Shown: positions 15,865 to 24,772 of the stretch, in pieces
How positions within the stretch are numbered: the stretch's first letter is position 1
How the letters are laid out: each line of letters begins with the position of its first letter
Assembly (NCBI RefSeq): GCF_000282035.1
Contig: NZ_AKKA01000072.1
Coordinates: forward strand, 124,001-188,000
Length of the DNA: 64,000 nt
DNA from: Rhizobium sp. CF122
GTDB taxonomy: Bacteria; Pseudomonadota; Alphaproteobacteria; Rhizobiales; Rhizobiaceae
Direction of reading: 5' to 3'
Position numbers and translations under genes: made by a program
The notes under the pieces: model-generated
The model's input: only the letters and a program-made list of their open reading frames with translations
Told to the model about the DNA's origin: nothing
Database searches by the model: none

Positions 15865-17049
15865 CTACTCCTTCTGCGCCGTGTTTGATGAGCCTTGCTC
15901 GACAGACACATGTGTGCCCACATCGAGCCGGTACTGGCCGGCGGTCACCACCTGCTCGTTGCCGGCAAGCCCGTTTGTGATGACGGCCCGGCCTTTCTCG
16001 ATCGGCCCGGGAACAACTTTGCGGACCGCGGTAGTGCCGTTGCCATCGACGACGTAGACGAAGAAGCCATCCGCGCCCCGCTGTAGCGCCGCCGACGGGA
16101 TCGTGATCGCCTGATGAAGCGTCTTCTGCCTGAGCCGCAGCAGCACAAATTGTCCCGGCCACAGAGCGTCGTCTTGGTTCTCGAACGTGGACTTGATGCG
16201 GATGGTGCCGCTGTTTTGATCGATCACGTTGTCGATCAGGGAAAGGCTGCCGGTCGCCAGCGTTCTGGACTGGTCCATCGCGAGCGCATCGACTGCAACG
16301 GGACCCGACTTCATCGCATCCCGAACAGCGCCGAGATCGTCTTCGCGAAGCGTCGATACCACAGAAATCGGTTGCGTTTGCGTAATCGTCACGATCGGCG
16401 TGGTGTCTGTCGTGTGGACCTGGTTTCCCGCGTCGACGCGGCGGATACCGGTGCGCCCGTCAATCGGTGATCGGATCTGCGTATAGGAGAGCGAGACGTC
16501 GGCGGCTTCCTTGGCCGCCTGATCCTCGGCAAGCTGGGCCGTGAAACTCGCCACCTGGCTCTGTTGTTGCTCGACGGTCTCTTGGGTGGCAATCTGCTGT
16601 TGGGAGAGCTTTTGGTCTTTTGCGAGCAGATACTGCGCATTGGCAAGATCGGCTTGATCTTGCTGGATCTTTGCAGCCGCCTGATCGGCCGCGGCCTGAT
16701 AGGGACGGGGGTCGATGACGGCGAGAAGATCGCCCTTCTTGACCGCCTGTCCTTCCGTAAAGAGGACGTTCTGAAGCTCGCCGTCGACGCGGGTCGTGAT
16801 GTTGACCGTGTAATTCGCCTGCACAGTGCCGAGGCCATTGAGATAAACCGGCACCTCTTGCATCGACGGTGCGGCAACCTGGACCGGCACTGCCGGAGCG
16901 CCGGCCTCAGGTGCTGCTGCGGTCGGCCCGGTTCCCGCGACCCAGAACGACGCTGCCGACACACCCGCGACCACGAGCACAACGATAGCGGCGGCTGCGG
17001 CAGATCGCCTGTGTTTCGGAGGGGTAGCAATGGTTCGGATGGTTGTCAT
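15865..17049 (-). CDS. RND efflux periplasmic adaptor (membrane fusion protein)
   Basis: A 394-residue MdtA-like adaptor. The ATG at 17049 has GGAG six bases upstream. Residues 12-35 form a membrane anchor; then come the beta-barrel/lipoyl start (VPVYLNGLGTVQANYTVNI), a coiled-coil hairpin rich in Gln and Ala (about 110-185), the second lipoyl half (LSYTQIRSPIDGRTGIRRVD) and the barrel. The stop codon precedes the RND gene by four bases, so the two are translationally coupled. Confidence 0.93.
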   Translation of the reverse strand: MTTIRTIATPPKHRRSAAAAAIVVLVVAGVSAASFWVAGTGPTAAAPEAGAPAVPVQVAAPSMQEVPVYLNGLGTVQANYTVNITTRVDGELQNVLFTEGQAVKKGDLLAVIDPRPYQAAADQAAAKIQQDQADLANAQYLLAKDQKLSQQQIATQETVEQQQSQVASFTAQLAEDQAAKEAADVSLSYTQIRSPIDGRTGIRRVDAGNQVHTTDTTPIVTITQTQPISVVSTLREDDLGAVRDAMKSGPVAVDALAMDQSRTLATGSLSLIDNVIDQNSGTIRIKSTFENQDDALWPGQFVLLRLRQKTLHQAITIPSAALQRGADGFFVYVVDGNGTTAVRKVVPGPIEKGRAVITNGLAGNEQVVTAGQYRLDVGTHVSVEQGSSNTAQKE

Positions 17050-17096
17050 TCCGGGCTCCAGAAATGTAGATCGAACCATTGTGTTGAGATGCGGCA

Positions 17097-17312
17097 TCAG
17101 CCGATTGATGATCGATCGCGGTGATAGGAAGCCGTGCGCCGGCTTGCGTCCGCGCGGACGCGGACAGGAAGGTATTGAGGCTGCATCCAGAGACCCTCAG
17201 GACGGCGTGCTGCCGCCTCGATGGCGTCTTCAAATCGGATCGAGATTGACTTGACGATGTCGTCCAATAGCCGGGCCAGGACGGTTGGCTTGTTTTTGAA
17301 CCTGGACATCAT
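17097..17312 (-). CDS. Small hypothetical protein upstream of the RND operon
   Basis: A 71-residue reading frame whose double ATG follows AGGAGGAC, one of the strongest ribosome sites in the window. The first half (NKPTVLARLLDDIVKSISIR and FEDAIEAAARRPEGLW) is amphipathic and plausible as protein; the basic tail (RVRADASRRTASYHRDRSS) is less so. It ends 47 bases before the adaptor gene on the same strand and may be co-transcribed with it. I do not recognise the family. Confidence 0.5.
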   Translation of the reverse strand: MMSRFKNKPTVLARLLDDIVKSISIRFEDAIEAAARRPEGLWMQPQYLPVRVRADASRRTASYHRDRSSIG

Positions 17313-17503
17313 GTCCTCCTGTCAATGAATGTGATGACAGAAGGCTACAACTGGATGGGCATCGGCACATCTATACGCAGGTCTAGTCGGATCTCGCAAA
17401 AGGTATGAGCGTGATGCCAGGCGCCGATGTCGCCACCAATGCGCCAATGACCTCGGCCGGCTGTTGGACCGCTGCGGCGTGCGTCTAGGGCGATTGTTCC
17501 CGA

Positions 17504-17655
17504 TTAGATCAGCCGAAGACAGCACGTGGCAGCGACCGCCTGGATCTGATTGACCACGTCCAGCCTCCCATGGCAGAGCGCAGATAGGTATTGACAGGGT
17601 GACTGCTCAAACCGCGGATGAGCGCGATTTCCTGGCTGCTCTTGCCGGCGGTAAA
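17504..17655 (-). pseudogene. Remnant of a LuxR-family HTH regulator (C-terminal domain)
   Basis: Two minus-strand frames together give a LuxR DNA-binding domain: FTAGKSSQEIALIRGLSSH and PVNTYLRSAM in one, then RLDVVNQIQAVAATCCLRLI followed by TAA (17504-17506) in another. The frame change lies near 17570, one base away from the expected path. A few upstream codons resemble the start of the domain in a third frame. The ligand-binding half is missing. It is a decayed regulator between two intact small genes. Confidence 0.72.
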
Positions 17656-17737
17656 CGATCTCGAGCATTGACCTGTTCGCTTGGCGATCGGCTGACAGGG
17701 GTAGACGGATGTCGATTCATGGAAGGTTGTGCGGCGG

Positions 17738-17950
17738 TCAATTGCCGGAAAAGGAGTTGTCGATCGACCGGCGGAGCGATTGAAGCCGCTCGTCGAAACG
17801 TGCCGCGTCAATCGTGTGGCCAGGCTCGTCGCGCCGCAGTTCGCACCGCAACGTATATGATCGACGCGAGACGTGATTGACCAGGCTGACACTCAGGGAC
17901 AGCAAGCCGTCTCGCTCTGACAGCTGGGTGTTCGTGAATGAGAACATCAT
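17738..17950 (-). CDS. Small hypothetical protein
   Basis: A 70-residue product starting with a double ATG after CAAGGAGACAAG, a strong ribosome site. The N-terminal half looks like a small beta-sheet domain (MMFSFTNTQLSERDGLLSLS, VSLVNHVSRRSYTLRCELRR) and the C-terminal half a helix (RFDERLQSLRRSIDNSF). No signal peptide or membrane segment. It shares strand, size and start arrangement with the 17097-17312 gene but no clear sequence similarity. Unknown function. Confidence 0.6.
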   Translation of the reverse strand: MMFSFTNTQLSERDGLLSLSVSLVNHVSRRSYTLRCELRRDEPGHTIDAARFDERLQSLRRSIDNSFSGN

Positions 17951-18154
17951 CTTGTCTCCTTGTGCATATTGCTTCGGGTATGTCTGGGCAAGCACCACGG
18001 GACCGCGTGCCCAGACGGTGTCGTCAGGGCATGTCCCGGTGAAGTACCGATTTGAGATGCGCCCATTGGCTTTCGCCAGGCGGGCCGTTTTTTATAGGCG
18101 ATAATCCGACGCGCTAAAGCCTCGTCAATCGAAGCCGCGGCGCGTCAATCCGAC

Positions 18155-18523
18155 CTAGTGCGCGAGCGCCTGCTCGAGGCAAACGATCAGCTTTTCGATA
18201 TCGACCGGCTTGCCAAGAAAGGCGAATGCGCCACCGTTCATTGCCCTGCTGCGCGTCCGCTCGTCCTTGTACGACGTGACAAAGATCATCGGGGGACGCT
18301 GCGAATGCTTGTTCAACTCTGCCTGCAGTTCGATTCCGCTGAGGCCGGGCATCTTCACGTCGACGAGCATGCAATCGATCGCTGATCGCGGTTCGAAGAC
18401 GAGGAATTCTTCCGCCGAGGCGAACAAACGGCACTCGTAACCGCAGGACTTGACGAGATCATCCATAGCTTCACGGATGGCCTGGTCGTCGTCGACGACG
18501 GCTATGGTAGGGACTGAGGGCAA
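18155..18523 (-). CDS. Single-domain response regulator (CheY/FixJ receiver)
   Basis: A 122-residue protein made of one receiver domain: acidic pair in VVDDDQA, phospho-acceptor Asp in CMLVDVKMPG (near residue 54), switch Thr in IFVTSYKD and Lys in FLGKPVDI. It has no output domain. The start is a TTG at 18523 behind AAAGGTCGG. It follows the FixJ-like gene by 68 bases on the same strand, so it may act as a phosphate sink or second target of the same kinase. Confidence 0.88.
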   Translation of the reverse strand: MPSVPTIAVVDDDQAIREAMDDLVKSCGYECRLFASAEEFLVFEPRSAIDCMLVDVKMPGLSGIELQAELNKHSQRPPMIFVTSYKDERTRSRAMNGGAFAFLGKPVDIEKLIVCLEQALAH

Positions 18524-18591
18524 TGAACCGACCTTTTCTGACTGCTTTCACATTCTTGTTATGCGCTCACGCCCCATTCAAAGATATCATA

Positions 18592-19248
18592 CTAAGATAC
18601 AGGTGGTCGTACTCCTTCGCCCAGCATTTCTGTCTTCCTCACGAGCTCGGCGACCGAGCGAACTTCCATTTTCCGCATGACGTTGCCGCGGTGTAGCTTC
18701 ACCGTGACCTCGCTGATACCGAGCTCATAGGCGATCTGCTTGTTCATCAGCCCCTTGACCACCGCCTCCATGACCTCGCGCTCGCGCGGGGTAAGGCTTC
18801 CCGCCAGCGAAGCGACCGCTTCGCTTTGCGCATTTTGCCGGCGGCGCGCAGCGTCACGTTCCATCGCCGCTGCAACGGCGTCGAGAATATCCTGGTCCTT
18901 GAAGGGCTTGGTCAGAAAATCGACGGCGCCGGCCTTCATTGCTCGCACGCTCATCGGAATGTCACCAAACCCCGTCATGAAGACGATCGGCATCTTGCTG
19001 CCGATGCGCTCCAGCTGCGTCTGGAAGTCCAAACCGCTGACACCTGGCAAGCGGACATCGAGGAGGATGCAGCCCGGACGGTTGAAGTTCGCGGTTTCCA
19101 GAAAGGCCGTCGCGCTCTCGAATGCCTCAGCGTCGAATTTCATCGATCGGAACAAGTCCGTCAGCGCTTCTCGCATCGAGAGATCGTCATCGACGATAAA
19201 GACCACAGGTTCAGGCGGCTCCTTTTGCAGCCTACGTGTATCAGGCAT
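18592..19248 (-). CDS. FixJ/TodT-type response regulator with LuxR output
   Basis: A 218-residue transcription regulator. The receiver (15-130) has VDDDLS, Asp in ILLDVRLPG, MTGFGDIPMSV and FLTKPF; the NarL/FixJ HTH (about 150-210) has LTPREREVMEAVVKGLMNKQ and VKLHRGNVMRKM. Its start overlaps the end of the sensor kinase gene by eight bases, which shows the pair is translated together. Targets unknown; the efflux and small-protein genes downstream are candidates. Confidence 0.93.
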   Translation of the reverse strand: MPDTRRLQKEPPEPVVFIVDDDLSMREALTDLFRSMKFDAEAFESATAFLETANFNRPGCILLDVRLPGVSGLDFQTQLERIGSKMPIVFMTGFGDIPMSVRAMKAGAVDFLTKPFKDQDILDAVAAAMERDAARRRQNAQSEAVASLAGSLTPREREVMEAVVKGLMNKQIAYELGISEVTVKLHRGNVMRKMEVRSVAELVRKTEMLGEGVRPPVS

Positions 19249-20821
19249 GTTCCACCTCCGGCTTAATCAGCAGGCTCATCTCGAAGATCGCGCCACCGTC
19301 GTGATGATTGGTCCCATCCAGCTTTCCACCACGGGCTTCCAATGTAGTGCGGCAAATAGACAGGCCCATACCCATGCCGGCCGCCTTGGTCGTGAAGAAG
19401 GGGGCAAACAGTTTGTCCTTCACATCGTCGGTGATCCCGGGTCCGGTGTCACGCACAGCAATACTAACATGCTCAATATCCGGCCGCGCTGTCGCTATCT
19501 TGATGATCCTCTGCGGGCTGCTGGCCTCATCCATTGCCTGAATGGCGTTGGTAAGCAGATTGATCAGTACCTGTTGCAGCTCGATCTTTACGGCTGAGAC
19601 GGGCGGAATGTGAGCCTTCCGTTCGATATGCACGGTCGTCCCACTCCGCTGTAGCTCGTGCTCCATAAGAGCCATGGTCTCGTCGATCAACCTGTCCAGG
19701 CTGATACTCTCGAGCTTGTTGTTCGACGGAGAAAGAAGGCCGCGGGTGTTCTGGATAATGTCGCTGGCGCGCTGGCTGTCGCGGATCATTCGTTCGGCCG
19801 AGCGGCGCACAGCCGCGAGATCTGGCGGATCGCGATCAAGCCACCTCAAGAGCGTCTGAGAGTTTACCACGATCGCACCAAGCGGCTGGTTGAGTTCATG
19901 TGCCAGCGATGCCGACATTGCGCCGACCGTTGCGGCCTTCGATGCCATCGTCAACTCAGCCTGTGCTTCGGCCAAGGCCTTAAGGGCCATTTCGCGCTGT
20001 GTGATATCGACCATGCTGACAACCACACGGTTGAATGCGGCCGGATCCTCGGGAAATGCGATACTGAGCAGCACGAGTTTGTCTTCGCCATTGTCCGCGC
20101 GTACCTCGGCCTTGTCTTCAAAGACCCTCTCGCCGTCCATGATTGCCTGCACTACGTCGAGAAACCGTTCCTGCCCGGTGATGAAGGATCGACGCAGGCT
20201 GCCGACTGCGGAAGATTCTGGCCCCAGCATCTCGCGTGCCGCTTCATTGGCCGCGACAACCTTGATAAGGCCGATGCAATGATCGACGAAGGTCGGGTTG
20301 GTGCGCGCATGGGTCTTGATGTCGGTAACGCCCTGCGCCCTGACATCCATCAGATAACTCCGCAACTTCGAATAGTCTCGCTCCCAGAGCGCGACGCGCG
20401 TACGATCGAAAATCGAACGGTATCTTGCCTCGCTCTCTTTCAAGGCAGAATTGATTGAAAGCAGCGTAAGGCGCGCTGTCTCCGTTTTCACCAACAGCAT
20501 CGTCGTTACGAACAGCGCCGCGAGAGCGACGATCAGGCGGGTGGTAGACTGAAGGTCAGCATTGTCCCCATGCGTCATGGCGTAGGAAAGGAGCGTGAGA
20601 GCGGCACATGCAGCCGCAATCACAAACAGGCCGACGCGCGTGGTGGCCTGGGCGGCAAGCAGCATGATGACGACATAGAGCACCGCGATGGCGCCCTCGA
20701 TGTCGGTGTACGTATCGACATAAAAGACGGCCGCGGCGAGCCCGACGGCAATCAAGCCGAAGGCCACGTTGTGGCCTCCTTCAGCATCGCGGGCGCGAAG
20801 TAAAGTTGACACTATAGACAT
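19241..20821 (-). CDS. FixL-like membrane sensor histidine kinase
   Basis: A 526-residue kinase. Four hydrophobic segments (about 20-105) form a short-loop membrane sensor. A PAS-like region (about 135-280, RYRSIFDRTRVALWERDYSK) comes next, then HisKA with phospho-acceptor His in SASLAHELNQPLGAIV (near 313) and an ATPase domain with N box (LINLLTNAIQAMDEA) and G boxes (DTGPGI, GMGMGLSI). The PAS segment shows no evident heme His, so oxygen sensing is not implied. It starts the three-gene signalling unit. Confidence 0.92.
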   Translation of the reverse strand: MSIVSTLLRARDAEGGHNVAFGLIAVGLAAAVFYVDTYTDIEGAIAVLYVVIMLLAAQATTRVGLFVIAAACAALTLLSYAMTHGDNADLQSTTRLIVALAALFVTTMLLVKTETARLTLLSINSALKESEARYRSIFDRTRVALWERDYSKLRSYLMDVRAQGVTDIKTHARTNPTFVDHCIGLIKVVAANEAAREMLGPESSAVGSLRRSFITGQERFLDVVQAIMDGERVFEDKAEVRADNGEDKLVLLSIAFPEDPAAFNRVVVSMVDITQREMALKALAEAQAELTMASKAATVGAMSASLAHELNQPLGAIVVNSQTLLRWLDRDPPDLAAVRRSAERMIRDSQRASDIIQNTRGLLSPSNNKLESISLDRLIDETMALMEHELQRSGTTVHIERKAHIPPVSAVKIELQQVLINLLTNAIQAMDEASSPQRIIKIATARPDIEHVSIAVRDTGPGITDDVKDKLFAPFFTTKAAGMGMGLSICRTTLEARGGKLDGTNHHDGGAIFEMSLLIKPEVEHA

Positions 20822-20924
20822 TGTTCCCCCAGTCTATTTGGGCGCGAGCATATCCTGTTGCAGACGCAATCTAACCTATACATAGGTGTGGCCCGATGCG
20901 ACCATATCGTTGGCAGCCCGCCGA

Positions 20925-22544
20925 TCAAGCGGCCTTCTCCTGTGCTGCCGGGGCGGCTTGAGGCGCATTGTGTTCAAAATCGGGGTGCAATGGGCCGAAT
21001 GGCATAGCCCCCATGAACACCACCAGCAACAGGCCGGCCATCGCGAACCAGAATGACAGCACAAAGCCATCGGCATAGGCAAGCACATAGGCCTGCGCCC
21101 GGACCTGCGACGCGACTGCCGACAAGGCTTCCAGGCTTCCCCGCGGAGAGGTCCCAAACAGCGTCTCCAGTTTGTTGATCACGCCATGGAGATCGCGCGA
21201 CGAAGCCGCAATCGGGCCGCCCAGTATGTTGGAGTGAAACTGCTCGCGCTGCCGCAGCCATGTGTTCAATATGCTGACAGCCAGCTCCGCACTGCCGAGC
21301 CGGATGACCTGGATATAGGCGGACGACGCCGTCGCGCGCTTCGGATCGGTGTTCGCCAGCAGATAGACGACGGTCGAAAAGAAGGTAAATGACTGGCCAG
21401 CTGTGAACAAGAGAACGACCGGCAGGAAACTCCACGGCGACCATTCAATCGTCAACCTCGAACCGATCAAGGATCCAAGGGCCATCGCCACGAGACCGAT
21501 GAGGATGCACAATCGCGAATCCACCCGACGCTGCAGGTAGACGGCCAGGGTAATGAACACGAAGACCGGAATGACAGCACCAACAACGTAGAGTTCCGAA
21601 ATCGCGATCGGCCGTAACCCTGCGACGTTTTGCAGGAACGACGGTATGACAATCGATCCGCCCGAGCTCGAGAATGTGAAGGCAACGATAATGCCGTAGC
21701 CAATTCCGATATTGCGCGACAGGATGACGCTCGCATGAGCCCAGGGACGTTTTACCACGCTCTCGTTGATAAAAAATCCAATGGCTAGAATACCGCCGCC
21801 CACAACAAGCGACGTGACGATGCCTGACTGGAACCAGTCGAGCCGGTTTCCCTGGTCAAGCGCGACATAGAGCATTGTCATTGACGAACCGAGCAGGAGC
21901 ATGCCGCCCCAATCGGCAGTTTCAAGCAGGCTGACGTTGAGCTCTTCCTTGGGAGCAGCTACGATGAGCAATAGCGCGATGAGTGGCGCGACGATCACGT
22001 CCTGCCAATACAGCCATTGCCAGCCGATATAATCCCCATAGACACCGACGAGGACAAAACCGAGACTTTGCGAGAGCGGAACGCGAAGCGCGTAGATCGC
22101 AATTCCGATCAGCCAGTATTTCATGTCGAGGTTCCGGAAGATCACCATGATCGTTGCCGGAATGAACACGCCGAGCAAAAGCGCTCTTACGGCATGAAGG
22201 GCAAACAGTGCCGAGCCGTCATGGAGGAGTGGGATCGCCAACGAGATGCAAGCGTAGATAAGGCTCGAAGGGATCATCACGCGGCGGATGCCGAACACCG
22301 TGGCGAGCCATGCCACGGCCGACGAGACGAGAATTTGCGGTGCGTTGGCGATGGTGCTCAGCCACGAGGCCTCGTCGATTCCCAACGAGTAGGCGCCCCG
22401 GAGATCCGGAAGGCCTACGCTAAATACTCTGGTGTCGAAGCCTACCACGAAGGAGGCGAGCAATAGCGCAGCGACGATAAGGTGAGGGCGGCTCGCCGTC
22501 GTGCCGCTGGTCACCGGGCCAAAGGCGCTCGGTGCGACACTCAT
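20925..22544 (-). CDS. MFS multidrug exporter, DHA2 (EmrB) family
   Basis: A 539-residue transporter with about 14 hydrophobic segments, matching DHA2 drug:proton antiporters. Typical early segments include FDTRVFSVGLPDLRGAY and EASWLSTIANAPQILVSSAV. Its ATG overlaps the stop of the adaptor gene (ATGA, 22541-22544). It pairs with that adaptor as an EmrAB-like tripartite pump. Substrate unknown. Confidence 0.92.
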   Translation of the reverse strand: MSVAPSAFGPVTSGTTASRPHLIVAALLLASFVVGFDTRVFSVGLPDLRGAYSLGIDEASWLSTIANAPQILVSSAVAWLATVFGIRRVMIPSSLIYACISLAIPLLHDGSALFALHAVRALLLGVFIPATIMVIFRNLDMKYWLIGIAIYALRVPLSQSLGFVLVGVYGDYIGWQWLYWQDVIVAPLIALLLIVAAPKEELNVSLLETADWGGMLLLGSSMTMLYVALDQGNRLDWFQSGIVTSLVVGGGILAIGFFINESVVKRPWAHASVILSRNIGIGYGIIVAFTFSSSGGSIVIPSFLQNVAGLRPIAISELYVVGAVIPVFVFITLAVYLQRRVDSRLCILIGLVAMALGSLIGSRLTIEWSPWSFLPVVLLFTAGQSFTFFSTVVYLLANTDPKRATASSAYIQVIRLGSAELAVSILNTWLRQREQFHSNILGGPIAASSRDLHGVINKLETLFGTSPRGSLEALSAVASQVRAQAYVLAYADGFVLSFWFAMAGLLLVVFMGAMPFGPLHPDFEHNAPQAAPAAQEKAA

Positions 22545-23689
22545 GGCGTCGTGTCCGCCAATGTATCGACGTTAACGATGGCCGACATTCCAGGCCGGAG
22601 CTGATCGATCAGCGGTTGGCCGGGATCGAGATCGATCCTGACCGGAATGCGCTGCACAACCTTGGTGTAATTGCCGGTCGCGTTGTCAGGCGGCAGCAGC
22701 GCGAATATGGAGCCGCTTGCAGGCGACAGCCGGGAGACTTTGCCGTGGAGCGTCTGACCCGGAAATGTATCAATGGTGATCTCGGCCGTGCGGCCCGGGG
22801 TCATCCGCGCAAGCTGGGTCTCTTTGAAGTTTGCTGTCACATAGACGCTAGGAAGCGGGACCTCCGAATTGACGCTGGTTCCGGCCGCAACAAAATCGCC
22901 TTCGTGGACGAGTTTGCGACCAAGGACGCCATCAAAGGGCGCATAGATCCTGGTGTAGCCCTGACGGATCAGCGCCGTGTCGAGGTTTGCCTGTGCGGCG
23001 CCGATTTGCGCGCGCAACAACGGCTCTTGCCCGTCGAGCACCTTGAACTGCGCTTCTTGCTGATCGATCGCGGCAGCGGTCGATTTGACGGCAGCTTGCG
23101 CCTGGAGATAGGACGACTGCGCCTGCTGAAGCTGCTGCTGCGACGTGGCATCGCCCAGGCTGGTCTGCCGATGAAACTCAAGCTCGGTCTGCGTCTGCTG
23201 GGCAAGCGCCGATGCGTTCTGCGCTTCGGCGGCCTCAATGACAGCCTTCTGCAATTCGATCTGGTTCGCAAGGTTTGCGAGCGAGGCGTTGGCAGATGCC
23301 AGGTTTGCCGTCGCCACCTCGACGGCGGCATCGTACTCGCGAGGATCGATCTGCGCGAGCAATTGGCCTTTCGTTACCCGCTGATAGTCGCCAATCGGCG
23401 TGCTCCGTATCGTGCCGCTAACCTGCGCGCTGAGGGCGGAGACATCGGCGTTGATGACGGCGTCATCGGTCGCTTGCCGGGCAGCACCCGCTACCCATCG
23501 GTTCCAATCTGCCATGACCAGAGCCACGCTGCCGCCAACGATGACGACTGCAAGAACCGGAATAGCGAGGCGCCGGATTGTCGCCACGGTCGTCGAAGGC
23601 TGCGCGATCGGCTTGGGCGCCTCTGCGGCCGGTGCTCGACTGGTCGCAGGCGACGGGCTGAGATTTGTGATACGAAGCTGGTCGGCCAT
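22541..23689 (-). CDS. EmrA-like membrane fusion (HlyD-family) adaptor
   Basis: A 382-residue protein starting at the ATG at 23689 behind GTGAGGGTCGTC. A cytoplasmic tail of about 45 residues precedes one membrane anchor (LAIPVLAVVIVGGSVALVM). Then come lipoyl half (DVSALSGQVSGTIRSTPIGD is close to this segment), a long coiled coil (about 120-225) and second lipoyl half (GYTRIYAPFDGVLGRKLVHE). The long coiled coil is typical of EmrA. It starts eight bases after the FNT channel gene, so the channel, adaptor and MFS pump are one transcript. Confidence 0.9.
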   Translation of the reverse strand: MADQLRITNLSPSPATSRAPAAEAPKPIAQPSTTVATIRRLAIPVLAVVIVGGSVALVMADWNRWVAGAARQATDDAVINADVSALSAQVSGTIRSTPIGDYQRVTKGQLLAQIDPREYDAAVEVATANLASANASLANLANQIELQKAVIEAAEAQNASALAQQTQTELEFHRQTSLGDATSQQQLQQAQSSYLQAQAAVKSTAAAIDQQEAQFKVLDGQEPLLRAQIGAAQANLDTALIRQGYTRIYAPFDGVLGRKLVHEGDFVAAGTSVNSEVPLPSVYVTANFKETQLARMTPGRTAEITIDTFPGQTLHGKVSRLSPASGSIFALLPPDNATGNYTKVVQRIPVRIDLDPGQPLIDQLRPGMSAIVNVDTLADTTP

Positions 23690-23697
23690 GACGACCC

Positions 23698-24531
23698 TCA
23701 CTTGTCGTTCCGGTTGGCGGAAATCTTTGCGCGGACAGTCGCGGGTGCCGGAACAAATGAAACGTGCCCGCTGCTGTGGAACTGCGCCCAATAGCCCAGT
23801 GCCATGAAGACCGAGCCGCCGATCAGATTGCCAAACGTAACCCAGACCAGATTGTGGATCGCACCGGCAAGTGTGATATTTGCGGGATGATCGCCGATCA
23901 GCGCCATGGAGAAGGTGAACATGTTGGCGACGGAGTGCTCATATCCGGCCGCGACAAAGATCGTGATCGGCCAGAATATCAGCATGATCTTGGCCGCGGC
24001 GTTATCGGTGCGCCCGGCCATCCAGATTGCCAGGCAGACCAGCCAGTTGCACAGGATTCCGCGGGCAAAAAGCTCTTCGGAGCTTGCCGACATCTTTGCC
24101 GAAACGGCTGAAAAGAACGCCTGGCTTCCATCGCCCAGCAGTACGCCGCCGCCTGCCATGTGGAAGAGGGCGGCGAGGATCACCGCACCGATCAGGTTGC
24201 CAATCCACGCGCTACACCAGACGAGCAGCACGTCCGAAAGGCGCGCGCGTCCCGTCAGCACCGCGAGCGGCATATACATGGCCGTTCCGGTGAAGAGTTC
24301 GGAGCCTGCAAACACGACGATCGTCAGGGCCGAGGAGAAGACCACGCCCATAACGAGATGGGCCCAGGCAGGATCGGCATGCGCACCGGCGGTGTACATG
24401 AGGATGTCGCCGAAGCCGATATAGGCACCGGCCATCGCCGCTCCAATCAGGAACGCGAAGAACTGCGTACGGACAATGAGCGCCTTGTGTTCGCCTGACT
24501 CGGCGAAATTTGTGATGGAATCCTGGTACAT
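23698..24531 (-). CDS. Formate/nitrite transporter family channel (NirC/FocA-like)
   Basis: A 277-residue membrane protein with six hydrophobic helices. Family motifs are MAGAYIGFGDILMYTAG, SELFTGTAM, ILCNWLVCLAIWMA and GYEHSVANM. These align by memory more closely with NirC than FocA, so nitrite, formate or another small anion may be carried. The ATG follows GCGAGGATTTC. It lies between the YdeP-type oxidoreductase gene (upstream, same strand) and the EmrAB genes. With a formate-producing enzyme family in the block, formate is attractive but unproven. Confidence 0.9.
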   Translation of the reverse strand: MYQDSITNFAESGEHKALIVRTQFFAFLIGAAMAGAYIGFGDILMYTAGAHADPAWAHLVMGVVFSSALTIVVFAGSELFTGTAMYMPLAVLTGRARLSDVLLVWCSAWIGNLIGAVILAALFHMAGGGVLLGDGSQAFFSAVSAKMSASSEELFARGILCNWLVCLAIWMAGRTDNAAAKIMLIFWPITIFVAAGYEHSVANMFTFSMALIGDHPANITLAGAIHNLVWVTFGNLIGGSVFMALGYWAQFHSSGHVSFVPAPATVRAKISANRNDK

Positions 24532-24772
24532 GACGAAATCCTCGCATCCTGCCCGGACCGGGCCGAGCGCTTCGCTGGTTGATGGAGGAAGGCTAGTCGC
24601 ACGCGGCGCAGCGTTGAACCATACGTAAGTGTAGGTGGGTGAGAGGAAGGTCTAGCCTAGGCCAGCGTCACAGCCGCGAAAGGCAGAGCGAAGGCGGCGT
24701 GTCGCCGCCGGTCGGCAACAGTCCCCCGGCATCTGCGACGCCGGAGTTGGATCTGGCAAAGTCGGTGATGGG

